64,000 nt of DNA from Gammaproteobacteria bacterium (GTDB lineage: Bacteria; Pseudomonadota; Gammaproteobacteria; Ga0077536). The notes beneath the pieces are model-generated. The model did not search any database. It saw nothing but the letters and a program-made list of their open reading frames with translations, and was not told the DNA's origin. The translations under genes and the position numbers were made by a program. Position 1 is the first letter of the stretch; every line of letters begins with the position of its first letter. Below, piece after piece: positions 9,635 through 18,062 of the stretch. The DNA lies in NCBI GenBank assembly GCA_016191285.1, contig JACPPA010000016.1:124001-188000 (forward strand), read 5' to 3'.

Positions 9635-10285
9635 ATGCCGCACTACGCCGGATTGCTGCTCGACTTCGGTGGGGTGTGCCTGCGCTTGCCGATGGAATTG
9701 CATCGCACGGTCGAGCGCGAGCTTGGCCTCCCGGCGCAGTCGTTGACGTGGATGGGACCGGTGGCGCCAGAAACCGATCCGCTATGGCGCGCGATTTGGG
9801 CCGGCGAACTTACCGAGCGCGAATATTGGGATCGACGTGCCGCTGAATTGAGCCGCGCCACCGGACACACCCTGAGCGCCCGCGATTACATGCGTCTGTG
9901 CGTCAACCGCGCGGAGACCCAAGTGATTCGAGCGGAAGCCGTCACCGTGATTCGTAGGGCGCGCGCGGCCGGCGTGAAAGTCGGGATCCTGACCAATGAC
10001 CTCGCCGCTTTCGTCGGCTCGGAATGGAAAGACCAGTTAAGCTTTTTCCGCGAGGTCGATGCGTTCACCGATGTTTCATTCGGGACGATGAAACCTCAAC
10101 CGGAGGCCTACGCCTTAGGGTTAAAGAACCTTGGAACCAGTGCGGCGGCGACCCTCTTTGTCGATGATCAGCCGCGCAATGTCGAGGGCGCGGCGCGGGT
10201 GGGCTTGGCGGCGATCAGATTCGATGTCAGGCAGCCGGCAAGCGCGTGGGCCATGGTCGAATCGCGATTGTTCGACACGCAATGA
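9635..10285 (+). CDS. HAD-superfamily hydrolase (phosphatase or dehalogenase)
   Basis: A 216-residue haloacid-dehalogenase-fold protein. The motif I region is GLLLDFGGVC near residue 5, where the usual DxDGT/V has Gly in place of the second Asp, as in the epoxide-hydrolase N-terminal and HAD-IA groups. Motif II is GILTNDL, the motif III Lys lies in FGTMKPQPEAY, and motif IV is LFVDDQPRNVEGA. I place the start at ATG 9635 because an upstream ATG (9569) would translate an interspersed repeat. Expected activity is dephosphorylation or dehalogenation of a small molecule. Its place three genes after an apparent aryl-phosphorylating pair makes removal of an aryl phosphate an attractive but unproven role. 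A TATGAT -10-like element follows at about 10315, upstream of the dioxygenase gene. Confidence 0.7.
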   Translation: MPHYAGLLLDFGGVCLRLPMELHRTVERELGLPAQSLTWMGPVAPETDPLWRAIWAGELTEREYWDRRAAELSRATGHTLSARDYMRLCVNRAETQVIRAEAVTVIRRARAAGVKVGILTNDLAAFVGSEWKDQLSFFREVDAFTDVSFGTMKPQPEAYALGLKNLGTSAAATLFVDDQPRNVEGAARVGLAAIRFDVRQPASAWAMVESRLFDTQ

Positions 10286-10363
10286 AGCGCTGTCCTCGAA
10301 AATTCCCGTCGACTATGATGCTAAATCTCGATCCCTTTCCCATAGCAATAAACGGAGGAGCCC

Positions 10364-11293
10364 ATGGCCATACGCGGCGTACTCAGAATTGGTGAAGTCG
10401 CGGTGCGGGTGCTCGACCTGGAGGCCGCGGTCCGGCACTACGGCCAGCACATCGGCTTGCATGAAGTCATGCGCGAGAAGGACAAGGCCTATTTCAAAGC
10501 CTGGGACGAGCATGATCACCACAGTGTCGTCATTCGCGAAGCAGATTCCGCCGGCCTCGATTACTTTGCGTACAAGGTCTATGACGATGCGACGTTAACG
10601 GAGCTGGAAGGCAAGATTAAAGCTCATGGCCTGGCAGTCGAGCGTATTGCCGCTGGCGTTTATCCGAAGAGTGGCCGACGTATCCAGTTCGAACTTCCCG
10701 GTGGTCATCTGATGCAGTTGTACGCGGAAAAAGCGCAGATCGGGAACAGTATGCCGACGCGTAATCCGGGTGTGTTGCCGGACGAGGGGATCATTCGCGG
10801 CATGGGCGCCACTCGTCTCGATCATGTATTGCTGGCCGGCCCCAATGTCACCGAGACCACTCAATTTTTTATCGAGGTGCTCAATTTCGATCTTGGCGAA
10901 GAGCTCATCGATAACGACAGCGGCATGCAACTCGGCACCTTCCTGTGTTGTTCCAACAAACCACACGACATTGCGTTTGTGCTGCGCGAAGAACGCGGCA
11001 AATTTCATCACATGTCGTTTTATCTTGATTCAGTTCAAGATGTTTATCACGCGGGGGACATCATGGGTAAGCATAATATTTCAGTGGATGTGGGACCGAC
11101 GCGTCATGGCATCACGCGCGGCGCGACGATTTATTTTTACGATCCTTCCGGTAATCGGAATGAGGTGTTCTCGGGCGGTTACATCCATTATCCCGATCGG
11201 CCGCATTTGACCTGGGACACCACGCAGCTCGGGCATGCGGCGTTTGCGATCGACAATCAGCCGCGGCCGAGCTTTTTTAATGTGGTGACATGA
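10364..11293 (+). CDS. catechol 2,3-dioxygenase, first paralogue (extradiol, two-domain)
   Basis: A 309-residue type I extradiol dioxygenase with two vicinal-oxygen-chelate domains. Fe(II) ligands match the C23O set: His154 (RLDHVLL), His216 (FHHMSF) and Glu267 (NRNEVF). The acid-base His near TRHGITRG is also present. It would open catechol or a substituted catechol to 2-hydroxymuconic semialdehyde. It is related to, but clearly different from, the copy at 16965 (for example KPHDIAFVLREERGK against [15 protein letters not shown]), so the two may prefer different catechols. GGAGGAG lies just before the ATG. It is placed between the HAD gene and the isomerase-like gene rather than beside the hydroxylase. 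Confidence 0.88.
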   Translation: MAIRGVLRIGEVAVRVLDLEAAVRHYGQHIGLHEVMREKDKAYFKAWDEHDHHSVVIREADSAGLDYFAYKVYDDATLTELEGKIKAHGLAVERIAAGVYPKSGRRIQFELPGGHLMQLYAEKAQIGNSMPTRNPGVLPDEGIIRGMGATRLDHVLLAGPNVTETTQFFIEVLNFDLGEELIDNDSGMQLGTFLCCSNKPHDIAFVLREERGKFHHMSFYLDSVQDVYHAGDIMGKHNISVDVGPTRHGITRGATIYFYDPSGNRNEVFSGGYIHYPDRPHLTWDTTQLGHAAFAIDNQPRPSFFNVVT

Positions 11294-11331
11294 AGCGTGT
11301 CGCGCGAGTTTGAACTAAGCGAGGGCTGGAC

Positions 11332-11937
11332 ATGAACTTAGGTTATCCCGCACCGAAACCGGTTTATCTCTATTTTCATTTCCGGAGTCCGTATTGCTAT
11401 TTGGCGTCGAAGACGCTGTGGTCGATCGTGGACGACTTTCACGCCGAATTAATTTGGCGCCCGCTCGGTGGCTGGAACGGCCGCTCACCGCCGGATCGCG
11501 CTAAAGTCAAAGTACCCATCGCGCGCCAAGATCTCGCGCGCTTCTGCCGGCGCATGGGGATCCCGTGTGCGCCGCCGCCGATCACCACCGATGCCACCTT
11601 GGCCGGAGTGGGCTCGCTGTTGGCGGAGGAACGCGGACTGCTGCGTGCGTATGTGGTGGAGATGATGCGAGCCGAATGGGCGGGTGGTAACGACATCGGG
11701 CTCCCGGAAGTGCGGAATACCGTGGCGCGTAACGTCGGTCTCGACGTGGCTGAATATGAGCGTTACGTCAATTCAGAGTCCAACCAGCAACGGCTCGTCG
11801 CCAATTGGGAAGAAGCGCAGACCAAGGGCGTGATCGGCGTGCCGTCGTTCGTGATCGACGATCAGATTTTTTGGGGCAACGACCGCCTCGACTTCGTCCT
11901 CGAAACGTTGACTGAACTGCGGCTCGCCAAAAGATAA
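11332..11937 (+). CDS. DsbA-fold protein, 2-hydroxychromene-2-carboxylate isomerase-like
   Basis: A 201-residue thioredoxin-fold protein of the kappa-GST/HCCA isomerase family. The N-terminal FRSPYCYLA motif near residue 18 carries the Ser that activates glutathione. The C-terminal KGVIGVPSFVIDDQIFWGNDRLDF is the family hallmark (cis-Pro of GVPSF). NahD enzymes of naphthalene degradation isomerise 2-hydroxychromene-2-carboxylate to trans-o-hydroxybenzylidenepyruvate with glutathione. No naphthalene dioxygenase or aldolase is in the window, so the substrate here is unclear: a fused-ring or alkyl-catechol cleavage product is possible. Its stop codon overlaps the start of dmpK by 1 nt, tying it to the hydroxylase. 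Confidence 0.75.
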   Translation: MNLGYPAPKPVYLYFHFRSPYCYLASKTLWSIVDDFHAELIWRPLGGWNGRSPPDRAKVKVPIARQDLARFCRRMGIPCAPPPITTDATLAGVGSLLAEERGLLRAYVVEMMRAEWAGGNDIGLPEVRNTVARNVGLDVAEYERYVNSESNQQRLVANWEEAQTKGVIGVPSFVIDDQIFWGNDRLDFVLETLTELRLAKR

Positions 11938-12233
11938 TGCGCTCGGTTAACCATGACGACCGGAGCTTCCCATACGCGCGAGCCAGCCGCCTCACCGCGC
12001 TGAACGAGTCCACTCGTTATGTGCGAGTGACCCGCGAAGTGCGTGGCGGCTTTGTTGAATTTCAATTCGCAATTGGAGACCCGGCGCTGTACTTGGAAAT
12101 GATTCTACCCACGGTGGCGTTTGCGGAATTTTGCGCCACGAATAAGGTAGTCCACCTCACGTTGGAACAGCGCAAGATGGTCGACGCCGATCGCCAGAAA
12201 TGGCGCGAAGGTCGACCCGCGCGCGAATTATAA
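11937..12233 (+). CDS. dmpK: phenol hydroxylase component P0 (assembly)
   Basis: A 98-residue protein matching the DmpK/PhhK family. The core YVRVTREVRGGFVEFQFAIGDP followed by LEMILP and AFAEFC, then QRKMVDADRQKW, is typical. In characterised systems DmpK is not catalytic but is needed to assemble active, iron-loaded oxygenase. The TAATG junction overlaps the preceding gene's stop, and the gene opens the canonical K-L-M-N-O-P series. After its stop a short AGTCC..GGACT hairpin plus T-run (about 12246-12266) might modulate read-through to dmpL; it is weak. Confidence 0.85.
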   Translation: MRSVNHDDRSFPYARASRLTALNESTRYVRVTREVRGGFVEFQFAIGDPALYLEMILPTVAFAEFCATNKVVHLTLEQRKMVDADRQKWREGRPAREL

Positions 12234-12287
12234 AATTAAATGGGATGAGTCCGTTCTGGACTTTTTCGAGCACGTAAAGAGGACCGC

Positions 12288-13286
12288 ATGTCAGTCGAAA
12301 TTAAAACCGCGATCATCGAGCCGGTGCGCCTCACGTTCGACCACCTCGAAGCGCGCATCGGCAAGGGCAAAGCGGCGACGCGTTATCAAGAAGCCGTGCA
12401 CGACATGCAGTCGACGCAAAACTTCCACTATCGTCCCACGTGGGAGCCTGAGCTTGAACTCTTCGATAAACGCCGTACCGCGATCGTCCTCGAGGACTTC
12501 GATCAATTACTCGATCCGCGCCAGTACTACTACGCGCCCTATACCCTGCAGCGCGCCCACCAGCAAGAACTGGCCGATGGCAATTTCGACATGGTCGAAA
12601 AACGCGCGATGTTCGCGACGCTCGCGCCGGCGTGGGCGGATAAGATCCGGCGTCTGATCGTGCCGCTACGTCATGCGGAGTGGGGCGCGAACACCGCCAA
12701 CTGCTTCATGAGTGCTTATGCCTATGGCGCGCCGTTCAATTCAGCCGCCTTGATGCAAGCGATGGATCGGCTGGGGATTGCGCAATACCTCACACGTCTG
12801 GCGCTGGTGCTGGATGACCACAACCCGCAAATTCTCGATCGCGGTAAGGAATTGTGGTTGAACGATCCGGTGTGGCAGCCGTTGCGCCATGTGATTGAAG
12901 ACGGGATGGTGTTGAAAGATTGGTTCGAAGTGCATGTCCTGCAAAATCTGCTGCTGGACGGCGCCATCTTTCCGTACGCCTATCGGCACTTCGATCAAGC
13001 CATCGGGTCGCAGGGGGGCGTTGCCTATACCTTGGTGACCGAATTCATGCGCGACTGGTATGCCGAGTCGGTACGTTGGACCGAGTCGACGATCAAAGTC
13101 GCCATCGATGCGTCGGCCGCGAATAGGGCGGTGGTCGAGAGCTGGGTAAAAGCGTGGGAGCCACGGGTGCGCGCCGCACTGACGCCGCTGGCGGAGGCGG
13201 CGTTTGCGGAGGCGGCAGCGACCGTGGTTGAGAGCATTTTCACGGACCAGGCCGCGCGGCGCGTCAAGCTTGGGCTCGCCGGCTAG
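12288..13286 (+). CDS. dmpL: phenol hydroxylase component P1, oxygenase beta subunit
   Basis: A 332-residue ferritin-like beta subunit of the soluble diiron monooxygenase family. It pairs with DmpN to form the (alpha-beta-gamma)2 hydroxylase and lacks its own diiron ligands. Recognisable segments are QSTQNFHYRPTWEPE near residue 42, DPRQYYYAPYTLQRA, and ANTANCFMSAYAYGAPFNSAA around 130-150. Length fits DmpL. An AAGAGGA ribosome site precedes the ATG. The gene sits between the dmpK and dmpM homologues, as in Pseudomonas CF600. Confidence 0.92.
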   Translation: MSVEIKTAIIEPVRLTFDHLEARIGKGKAATRYQEAVHDMQSTQNFHYRPTWEPELELFDKRRTAIVLEDFDQLLDPRQYYYAPYTLQRAHQQELADGNFDMVEKRAMFATLAPAWADKIRRLIVPLRHAEWGANTANCFMSAYAYGAPFNSAALMQAMDRLGIAQYLTRLALVLDDHNPQILDRGKELWLNDPVWQPLRHVIEDGMVLKDWFEVHVLQNLLLDGAIFPYAYRHFDQAIGSQGGVAYTLVTEFMRDWYAESVRWTESTIKVAIDASAANRAVVESWVKAWEPRVRAALTPLAEAAFAEAAATVVESIFTDQAARRVKLGLAG

Positions 13287-13296
13287 GACGGACACG

Positions 13297-13572
13297 ATGC
13301 AAGATAAAGTATTCATCTCGTTTCAAAACAACGACGAGGCGCGCCCCGTAATCGATGCCATCATGGAAGACAATCCAACGGCAGTGTTAAGCGAGATGCC
13401 GGCAATGGTAAAAATCGACGCGCCGATGCGACTCGTCGTCAGGCGCGAAACGATTGAGAAAAATCTTGGGCGGGCCTTCGATCTGCAAAGTATTCATATC
13501 AATTTAATTTCGCTGTCCGGCAACATCGATGAAAGCGAAGACGAATTCATTTTGGCCTGGGGCAGGCGTTAA
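13297..13572 (+). CDS. dmpM: phenol hydroxylase component P2, effector protein
   Basis: A 91-residue cofactor-free coupling protein. DmpM binds the hydroxylase and gates substrate and electron access at the diiron site. The sequence begins QDKVFISFQNNDEARPVIDAI and contains ALS-like EMPAMVKIDAP followed by ESEDEFILAWG at the C-terminus, which is the family pattern. ATG 13297 is the correct start; longer readings would run back through the end of dmpL. Neighbours are dmpL (10 nt upstream) and dmpN. Confidence 0.92.
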   Translation: MQDKVFISFQNNDEARPVIDAIMEDNPTAVLSEMPAMVKIDAPMRLVVRRETIEKNLGRAFDLQSIHINLISLSGNIDESEDEFILAWGRR

Positions 13573-13623
13573 GCGGTTCGGCGTGCGGCCGAACTGTCCT
13601 CAACATCGCGAACGGAGAGCGTC

Positions 13624-15162
13624 ATGGCAGTTAAAAAAGCGAGTCTGAAAGAGAAATATCGGTTGATGACGCGCGGTCTCGATTGGGAGACGACGTATCA
13701 GCCCATGGATAAAGTCTTTCCGTACGATAAATACGAAGGCATCAAGATCAAGGACTGGGACAAATGGGAAGATCCGTTCCGCCTTACGATGGACGCGTAC
13801 TGGAAATATCAGGCTGAAAAGGAACGCAAGCTCTACGCGATTCTGGACAGCTTCTCGCAGAACAACGGTCAATTGAATCTGTCGGACGCGCGGTATCTGA
13901 CGGCGATCAAGCTTTGGATGCAGGGCATAACCCCGCTCGAATATGCCGCCCACCGCGGCTTCTCGCATGTCGGCCGCCAGTTTCGCGGCGCCGGCGCGCG
14001 CGTCGCGTGCCAGATGCAGGCGCTCGATGAGCTGCGCCATGCGCAGACCCAGATGCATGCATTTAGCCACTACAACAAATATTTCAGCGGCTTTCACCAA
14101 GCGAATCATATGCGCGATCGCGCGTGGTATCTGTCCATTCCGAAATCGTTTTTCGAAGACGCCATGACGGCTGGCCCCTTCGAGTTTGTGACGTCGATCT
14201 CGTTCGCCTTCGAGTACGTGCTGACCAACCTGCTGTTCATGCCGTTCGTGTCCGGCGCGGCGTATAACGGCGACGTGGCAACGACAACTTTCGGATTTTC
14301 CGCGCAATCCGATGAATCTCGACATATGACACTCGGTCTCGAGGTCGTGAAGTTCGTGCTTGAACAGCACGAAGACAATGTGCCGATCATGCAGCGCTAT
14401 ATCGACAAATGGTTCTGGCGCGGATATCGGTTGTTGGCGCTGGTCGGCACGATGATGGACTACATGCTGCCGAAGAAAGTCATGTCGTGGGCCGAGGCGT
14501 GGGGCGTTTATTGGGAAGAGAACGGCCTCGCGCTGTTCAACGATCTAAGCCGCTATGGCATACGTCTGCCGAAGTATCACGAGATTGCGACCAAGGAAAA
14601 GCTGCACATCACGCATCAGGCGTGGATGGTGTTTTACACCGCCTGTCCGGCGACCGCGTTCCATGCGTGGTTGCCGCAGCCCTATGAAATGGATTGGCTG
14701 TCGGAGAAATATGGTGAAACGTTCGATCGCTTTTACCGGCCGCGCTTCGAGAAATTCGGTGATCTGGAAAAAGCAGGGAAGCGTTTTTACACGAACCGGC
14801 TGCCGTTGGTGTGTCAGACCTGCCAGATCCCGGACTTCTTTACTGAAGTCGACAACCCGATGAAACAAGCCGTCCGGCACTCTGAGTGGCGCGGCATGAA
14901 ATTCAATTTCTGTTCGGATGGATGCAAGGACATCTTCGTCAACGAACCTGAAAAATTCTGTCAAGCTTACATTCCACCGCAGCAAATTTATCAAGGCAAT
15001 GCGGGCGGCGCGCGGACCTTGGCGGAATACGCGGCCTGGCTGCGTTGCGGGATGGGGACCGAATCCGGCGATTATTACAGCTCGGACGATTACGCGAATT
15101 GGCTGAAGTGGCATGGTGAGCGCGATACCACGCCGTCTTCTAGCGCGGCGGCTCAGCCTTAA
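13624..15162 (+). CDS. dmpN: phenol hydroxylase component P3, oxygenase alpha subunit (diiron)
   Basis: A 512-residue catalytic subunit that hydroxylates phenol to catechol with O2. All carboxylate-bridged diiron ligands are visible: Glu106 (TPLEY), Glu136 and His139 (DELRH), Glu197 (FAFEY), Glu231 and His234 (DESRH). The C-terminal third contains the small zinc-binding YHS-type region CQTCQ...FNFCSDGCKDIF, followed by EKF, as in DmpN and related phenol and toluene ortho-hydroxylases. Exact substrate (phenol, cresol, benzene, toluene) cannot be read from sequence. GGAGAG lies 6 nt before the ATG. Confidence 0.95.
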   Translation: MAVKKASLKEKYRLMTRGLDWETTYQPMDKVFPYDKYEGIKIKDWDKWEDPFRLTMDAYWKYQAEKERKLYAILDSFSQNNGQLNLSDARYLTAIKLWMQGITPLEYAAHRGFSHVGRQFRGAGARVACQMQALDELRHAQTQMHAFSHYNKYFSGFHQANHMRDRAWYLSIPKSFFEDAMTAGPFEFVTSISFAFEYVLTNLLFMPFVSGAAYNGDVATTTFGFSAQSDESRHMTLGLEVVKFVLEQHEDNVPIMQRYIDKWFWRGYRLLALVGTMMDYMLPKKVMSWAEAWGVYWEENGLALFNDLSRYGIRLPKYHEIATKEKLHITHQAWMVFYTACPATAFHAWLPQPYEMDWLSEKYGETFDRFYRPRFEKFGDLEKAGKRFYTNRLPLVCQTCQIPDFFTEVDNPMKQAVRHSEWRGMKFNFCSDGCKDIFVNEPEKFCQAYIPPQQIYQGNAGGARTLAEYAAWLRCGMGTESGDYYSSDDYANWLKWHGERDTTPSSSAAAQP

Positions 15163-15173
15163 GGAAAGCAGCA

Positions 15174-15533
15174 ATGGGGATGGTGACAATTGGTGCTTAC
15201 GATTTTCCGCCGGCTGACCGCATCGAGAACTATGGCGGCGACATCAACCTTTATTGCTGCTGGGAGCACCATTTGCTGGTGCCCTGCCCCGCGGCCTATC
15301 GCTTACCGCCGGATATTACGCTCCGCGACTTTTTGGAGCAGATGTTTAAGCCCGATCATGATCATCATCCGGAGATGAAGCTGCTCGATTACGCCAAATT
15401 ACGGTGGACGCTCGATAGTAAGCCGTGGCAACCCGCGCTGGATAAATCGCTGCGCGACAATGGCGTCACGCACATGAGTTATCTCAGCTTCTATCAGCCG
15501 GGCTTGGATGGCATCGCGGGCTCCGGTGTGTAG
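15174..15533 (+). CDS. dmpO: phenol hydroxylase component P4, oxygenase gamma subunit
   Basis: A 119-residue gamma subunit of the hydroxylase. Typical features are YDFPPADRIENYGGD near the N-terminus, NLYCCWEHHLLVPCP, FKPDHDHHPE, and the closing SYLSFYQPGLDGIAG. AAGGAA lies 7 nt upstream of ATG 15174; an internal ATG at 15180 would give almost the same protein. It is structural rather than redox-active. The position between dmpN and dmpP is canonical. Confidence 0.92.
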   Translation: MGMVTIGAYDFPPADRIENYGGDINLYCCWEHHLLVPCPAAYRLPPDITLRDFLEQMFKPDHDHHPEMKLLDYAKLRWTLDSKPWQPALDKSLRDNGVTHMSYLSFYQPGLDGIAGSGV

Positions 15534-15544
15534 CGTCATCCCAC

Positions 15545-16612
15545 GTGGCGTTTCAACTTACCATCGAACCACTGGGTGAAACCATCGAAGTTGCCGATGG
15601 TCAGCGCATTTTAGACGCTTGCCTGCGCGCTGGGATCTGGTTGCCGTATGCGTGTAATCACGGGCTGTGCGGTACCTGTAAGGTGCAGGTACTGGAAGGC
15701 GAGATCGAACATACCGAAGATGCTTCGCCTTTTGCCTTGATGGACATCGAACGTGAGGAAGGGAAATGCCTCGCGTGTTCGACAGTGCTCGCCACCGATT
15801 GCATCATCGAAGCGGATATCGATCCCGAGCCCGACGCCGCCAACCATCCCATCCGCGATTTCGTCGCGACGGTCACGCGCATCGAAACGCTGACGCCGAC
15901 GATCAAGGGAATTTTCTTGGGTTTACCTGGCGTGGGACTCGACTTTCAGGCCGGCCAATACATCAACGTGGATGTCCCCGGCATCGAAGGGCCGCGCGCG
16001 TTTTCAATCGCATCCAGTCCCGCCGCGCGCAATGAACTCGAACTCAATGTGCGGCGCGTGGACGGCGGTGCGGCGACGACGTATTTGTGCGAGCGCCTGA
16101 AAGTGGGCGACACCGTTTCCTGTAGCGGTCCGCTCGGACGCTTCTTCGTGCGCGAATCGGCACCCGAACCGCTGTTGTTTTTGGCGGGTGGTTCGGGACT
16201 CTCAAGCCCGAAATCGATGATCGAAGATCGCTTCGAGCGTGGCGAAACGCGGCCAGTGACGCTGATCTACGGGGCGCGCAGTCTTGCAGAGCTGTATTAC
16301 GCCGAACGTTTCCGCGCGTTGGCGGCGCGCTTCGCCAACTTTACGTATATCCCGGTGTTGTCCGAGCCGCAAGCCGCCGACCAGTGGCGCGGTGAAATCG
16401 GCTTCGTCCACGACGCGGCCGCGCGGCACTTCAACGCACGCTTCGAAGGCCACAAAGCATATCTCTGCGGGCCACCGCCTATGATCGAAGCCTGTATTCG
16501 CACGTTGATGCAAGGCCGATTATTCGAGCGTGACATCTATACCGAAAAATTTCTGACGGCTGCCGACGCGGCGCAAGGTCTGGCCAAGAGTCCGTTATTC
16601 AAACGGCTATGA
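15545..16612 (+). CDS. dmpP: phenol hydroxylase component P5, NADH:ferredoxin-type reductase
   Basis: A 355-residue electron-transfer reductase passing electrons from NADH through FAD and a [2Fe-2S] centre to DmpN. The plant-type ferredoxin domain is N-terminal (Cys37, Cys42, Cys45, then Cys75/Cys78 in CLAC). The FAD-binding barrel has PRAFSIAS (RxxS), and the NADH domain has LFLAGGSGLSSPKSM and the terminal CGPPPMIEACI. The start is GTG 15545, 11 nt after the dmpO stop, with no clear Shine-Dalgarno, so translation may depend on coupling. The next gene overlaps its stop by 4 nt. Confidence 0.93.
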   Translation: MAFQLTIEPLGETIEVADGQRILDACLRAGIWLPYACNHGLCGTCKVQVLEGEIEHTEDASPFALMDIEREEGKCLACSTVLATDCIIEADIDPEPDAANHPIRDFVATVTRIETLTPTIKGIFLGLPGVGLDFQAGQYINVDVPGIEGPRAFSIASSPAARNELELNVRRVDGGAATTYLCERLKVGDTVSCSGPLGRFFVRESAPEPLLFLAGGSGLSSPKSMIEDRFERGETRPVTLIYGARSLAELYYAERFRALAARFANFTYIPVLSEPQAADQWRGEIGFVHDAAARHFNARFEGHKAYLCGPPPMIEACIRTLMQGRLFERDIYTEKFLTAADAAQGLAKSPLFKRL

Positions 16613-16935
16613 ACAGCGCGGCATTTGAAATTGTGATTGAAGATACCGGCGAACGTTTTACCTGTGCCGCCGGCGAAAATATTTTGAAGGCCATGGAACG
16701 TCTACAGCGCAAAGGGATCCCGGTTGGCTGCCGTGGCGGTGGCTGTGGCGTGTGCAAAGTAAAAGTCAATTCGGGCGCCTACACGGCGCGCAAGATGAGT
16801 CGCGAACATGTCAGTGTGGATGAAGAAGCGGGTGGTGTCGGCCTTGCGTGTCGCTTGTTTCCCATCTCTGATCTGAACGTGGAAGTAGTGGGCGGTTTAC
16901 GCAAAAGTGTGCTGGCGGAGCGGCTCCGGCATTAA
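16609..16935 (+). CDS. dmpQ: plant-type [2Fe-2S] ferredoxin, DmpQ/XylT-like
   Basis: A 108-residue ferredoxin with the four cluster cysteines Cys41, Cys46, Cys49 and Cys81 (CRGGGCGVC, then LACR). In dmp and xyl operons this protein reactivates catechol 2,3-dioxygenase by reducing its oxidised iron. Its place directly between the reductase (4-nt overlap) and catechol 2,3-dioxygenase (29 nt upstream of it) fits that role exactly. The C-terminus is somewhat extended compared with photosynthetic ferredoxins. Confidence 0.88.
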   Translation: MNSAAFEIVIEDTGERFTCAAGENILKAMERLQRKGIPVGCRGGGCGVCKVKVNSGAYTARKMSREHVSVDEEAGGVGLACRLFPISDLNVEVVGGLRKSVLAERLRH

Positions 16936-16964
16936 TCAAACATTTAATTGAAGGGAGCAATGGC

Positions 16965-17885
16965 ATGGCACAGTCAAGCGTCATTAGACCGGGTCACATC
17001 AGCCTTCGCGTGCTCGATATGGAGCCCGCGCTCGTGCACTACCGAGAGCGTATGGGGTTACAGGAAGTCGATCGCGACGCCCACGGCCGGGTCTATCTCA
17101 AAGGGTGGGATGAACAGGATTGGTTCTCGGTGGTCTTGCGCGAAGCCGACCGTCCGGGCATGGACTATGTCGGTTTCAAGGTCATCAATGAAGCGGCCTT
17201 AAATACCCTCGAACGCGATCTACGCGCGTTTGGTTGTACCACTGAACGCATTCCGGCCGATGAACTCAAGCATTGCGGCGAGCGCGTACGCTTTACCATC
17301 CCCACCGGTCACGTGATCGAGCTGTATGCGCGCAAGGATTACATGGGCAATGGCCTGGGCCGCGTGAATCCCGATCCGTGGCCGGAAGGCTTGAAAGGGA
17401 TGCAGGCACAGCGTTTCGATCATTGCCTGCTGTACGGCGACGATCTCGATGGCAACTTAAAGCTCTTCACCGAAGTACTGAAATTTGATCTCACCGAACA
17501 AGTGGTGGATGGCGATCTAAAACTCGCGACGTTTCTGTCGTGTTCCAACAAGGTCCATGACATTGCTTTTATCCGGCACCCGGAGAAGGGCAAGTTCCAT
17601 CATGCGTCGTTTCTGCTGGGGACATGGGAAGAAGTGCTACGCGCCGCCGACCTCATTTCGATGCACGATATTTCGCTGGATTTAGGCCCGACCCGGCACG
17701 GCATCACCCGTGGCCGGACGATCTATTTCTTCGACCCGTCGGGTAACCGTAACGAGGTTTTCTGCGGGGATTACACCTGGTATCCGGACCATCAACCGAT
17801 TACGTGGACGGCTGATCAGCTGGGTCGCGCCATTTTCTATCACGACCGCAAGCTCAATCAGAATTTCTTGTCGGTGGTGACTTAG
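16965..17885 (+). CDS. dmpB: catechol 2,3-dioxygenase, second paralogue
   Basis: A 306-residue extradiol dioxygenase of the XylE/DmpB type. Iron ligands are His153 (RFDHCLL), His213 (FHHASF) and Glu264 (NRNEVF), practically the same positions as in XylE. It cleaves catechol from the hydroxylase to 2-hydroxymuconic semialdehyde, the substrate of the dmpC product at the head of this run. Order hydroxylase-ferredoxin-dioxygenase is the classical dmp order, so I give the dmpB symbol to this copy rather than to the one at 10364. GAAGGGAG precedes the ATG at 16965. Confidence 0.92.
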   Translation: MAQSSVIRPGHISLRVLDMEPALVHYRERMGLQEVDRDAHGRVYLKGWDEQDWFSVVLREADRPGMDYVGFKVINEAALNTLERDLRAFGCTTERIPADELKHCGERVRFTIPTGHVIELYARKDYMGNGLGRVNPDPWPEGLKGMQAQRFDHCLLYGDDLDGNLKLFTEVLKFDLTEQVVDGDLKLATFLSCSNKVHDIAFIRHPEKGKFHHASFLLGTWEEVLRAADLISMHDISLDLGPTRHGITRGRTIYFFDPSGNRNEVFCGDYTWYPDHQPITWTADQLGRAIFYHDRKLNQNFLSVVT

Positions 17886-17935
17886 ATCGATCGCGTCGAA
17901 GGCTTCGAAATTAGATAGAAATATCGATAAAAAGA

Positions 17936-17963
17936 TTGCATATCGATGAAGCAGGCATATACT
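17936..17963 (+). promoter_or_regulatory. probable sigma-70 promoter for the YCF48/RND module
   Basis: TTGCAT (17936-17941) and TATACT (17958-17963) are separated by 16 bases, in an AT-richer stretch between the dioxygenase stop and the GTG start at 18063. This suggests the export-type module can be transcribed independently of the phenol operon. Confidence 0.45.
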
Positions 17964-18062
17964 CGGGCCGGGATCGCGATACTGCGCGAGAAATTCTGAG
18001 TCACGCGCAAAAAACTGGCGTCGCGCGACAGACGTGCGCAAATAAGACTGGACGAGGGGCGG

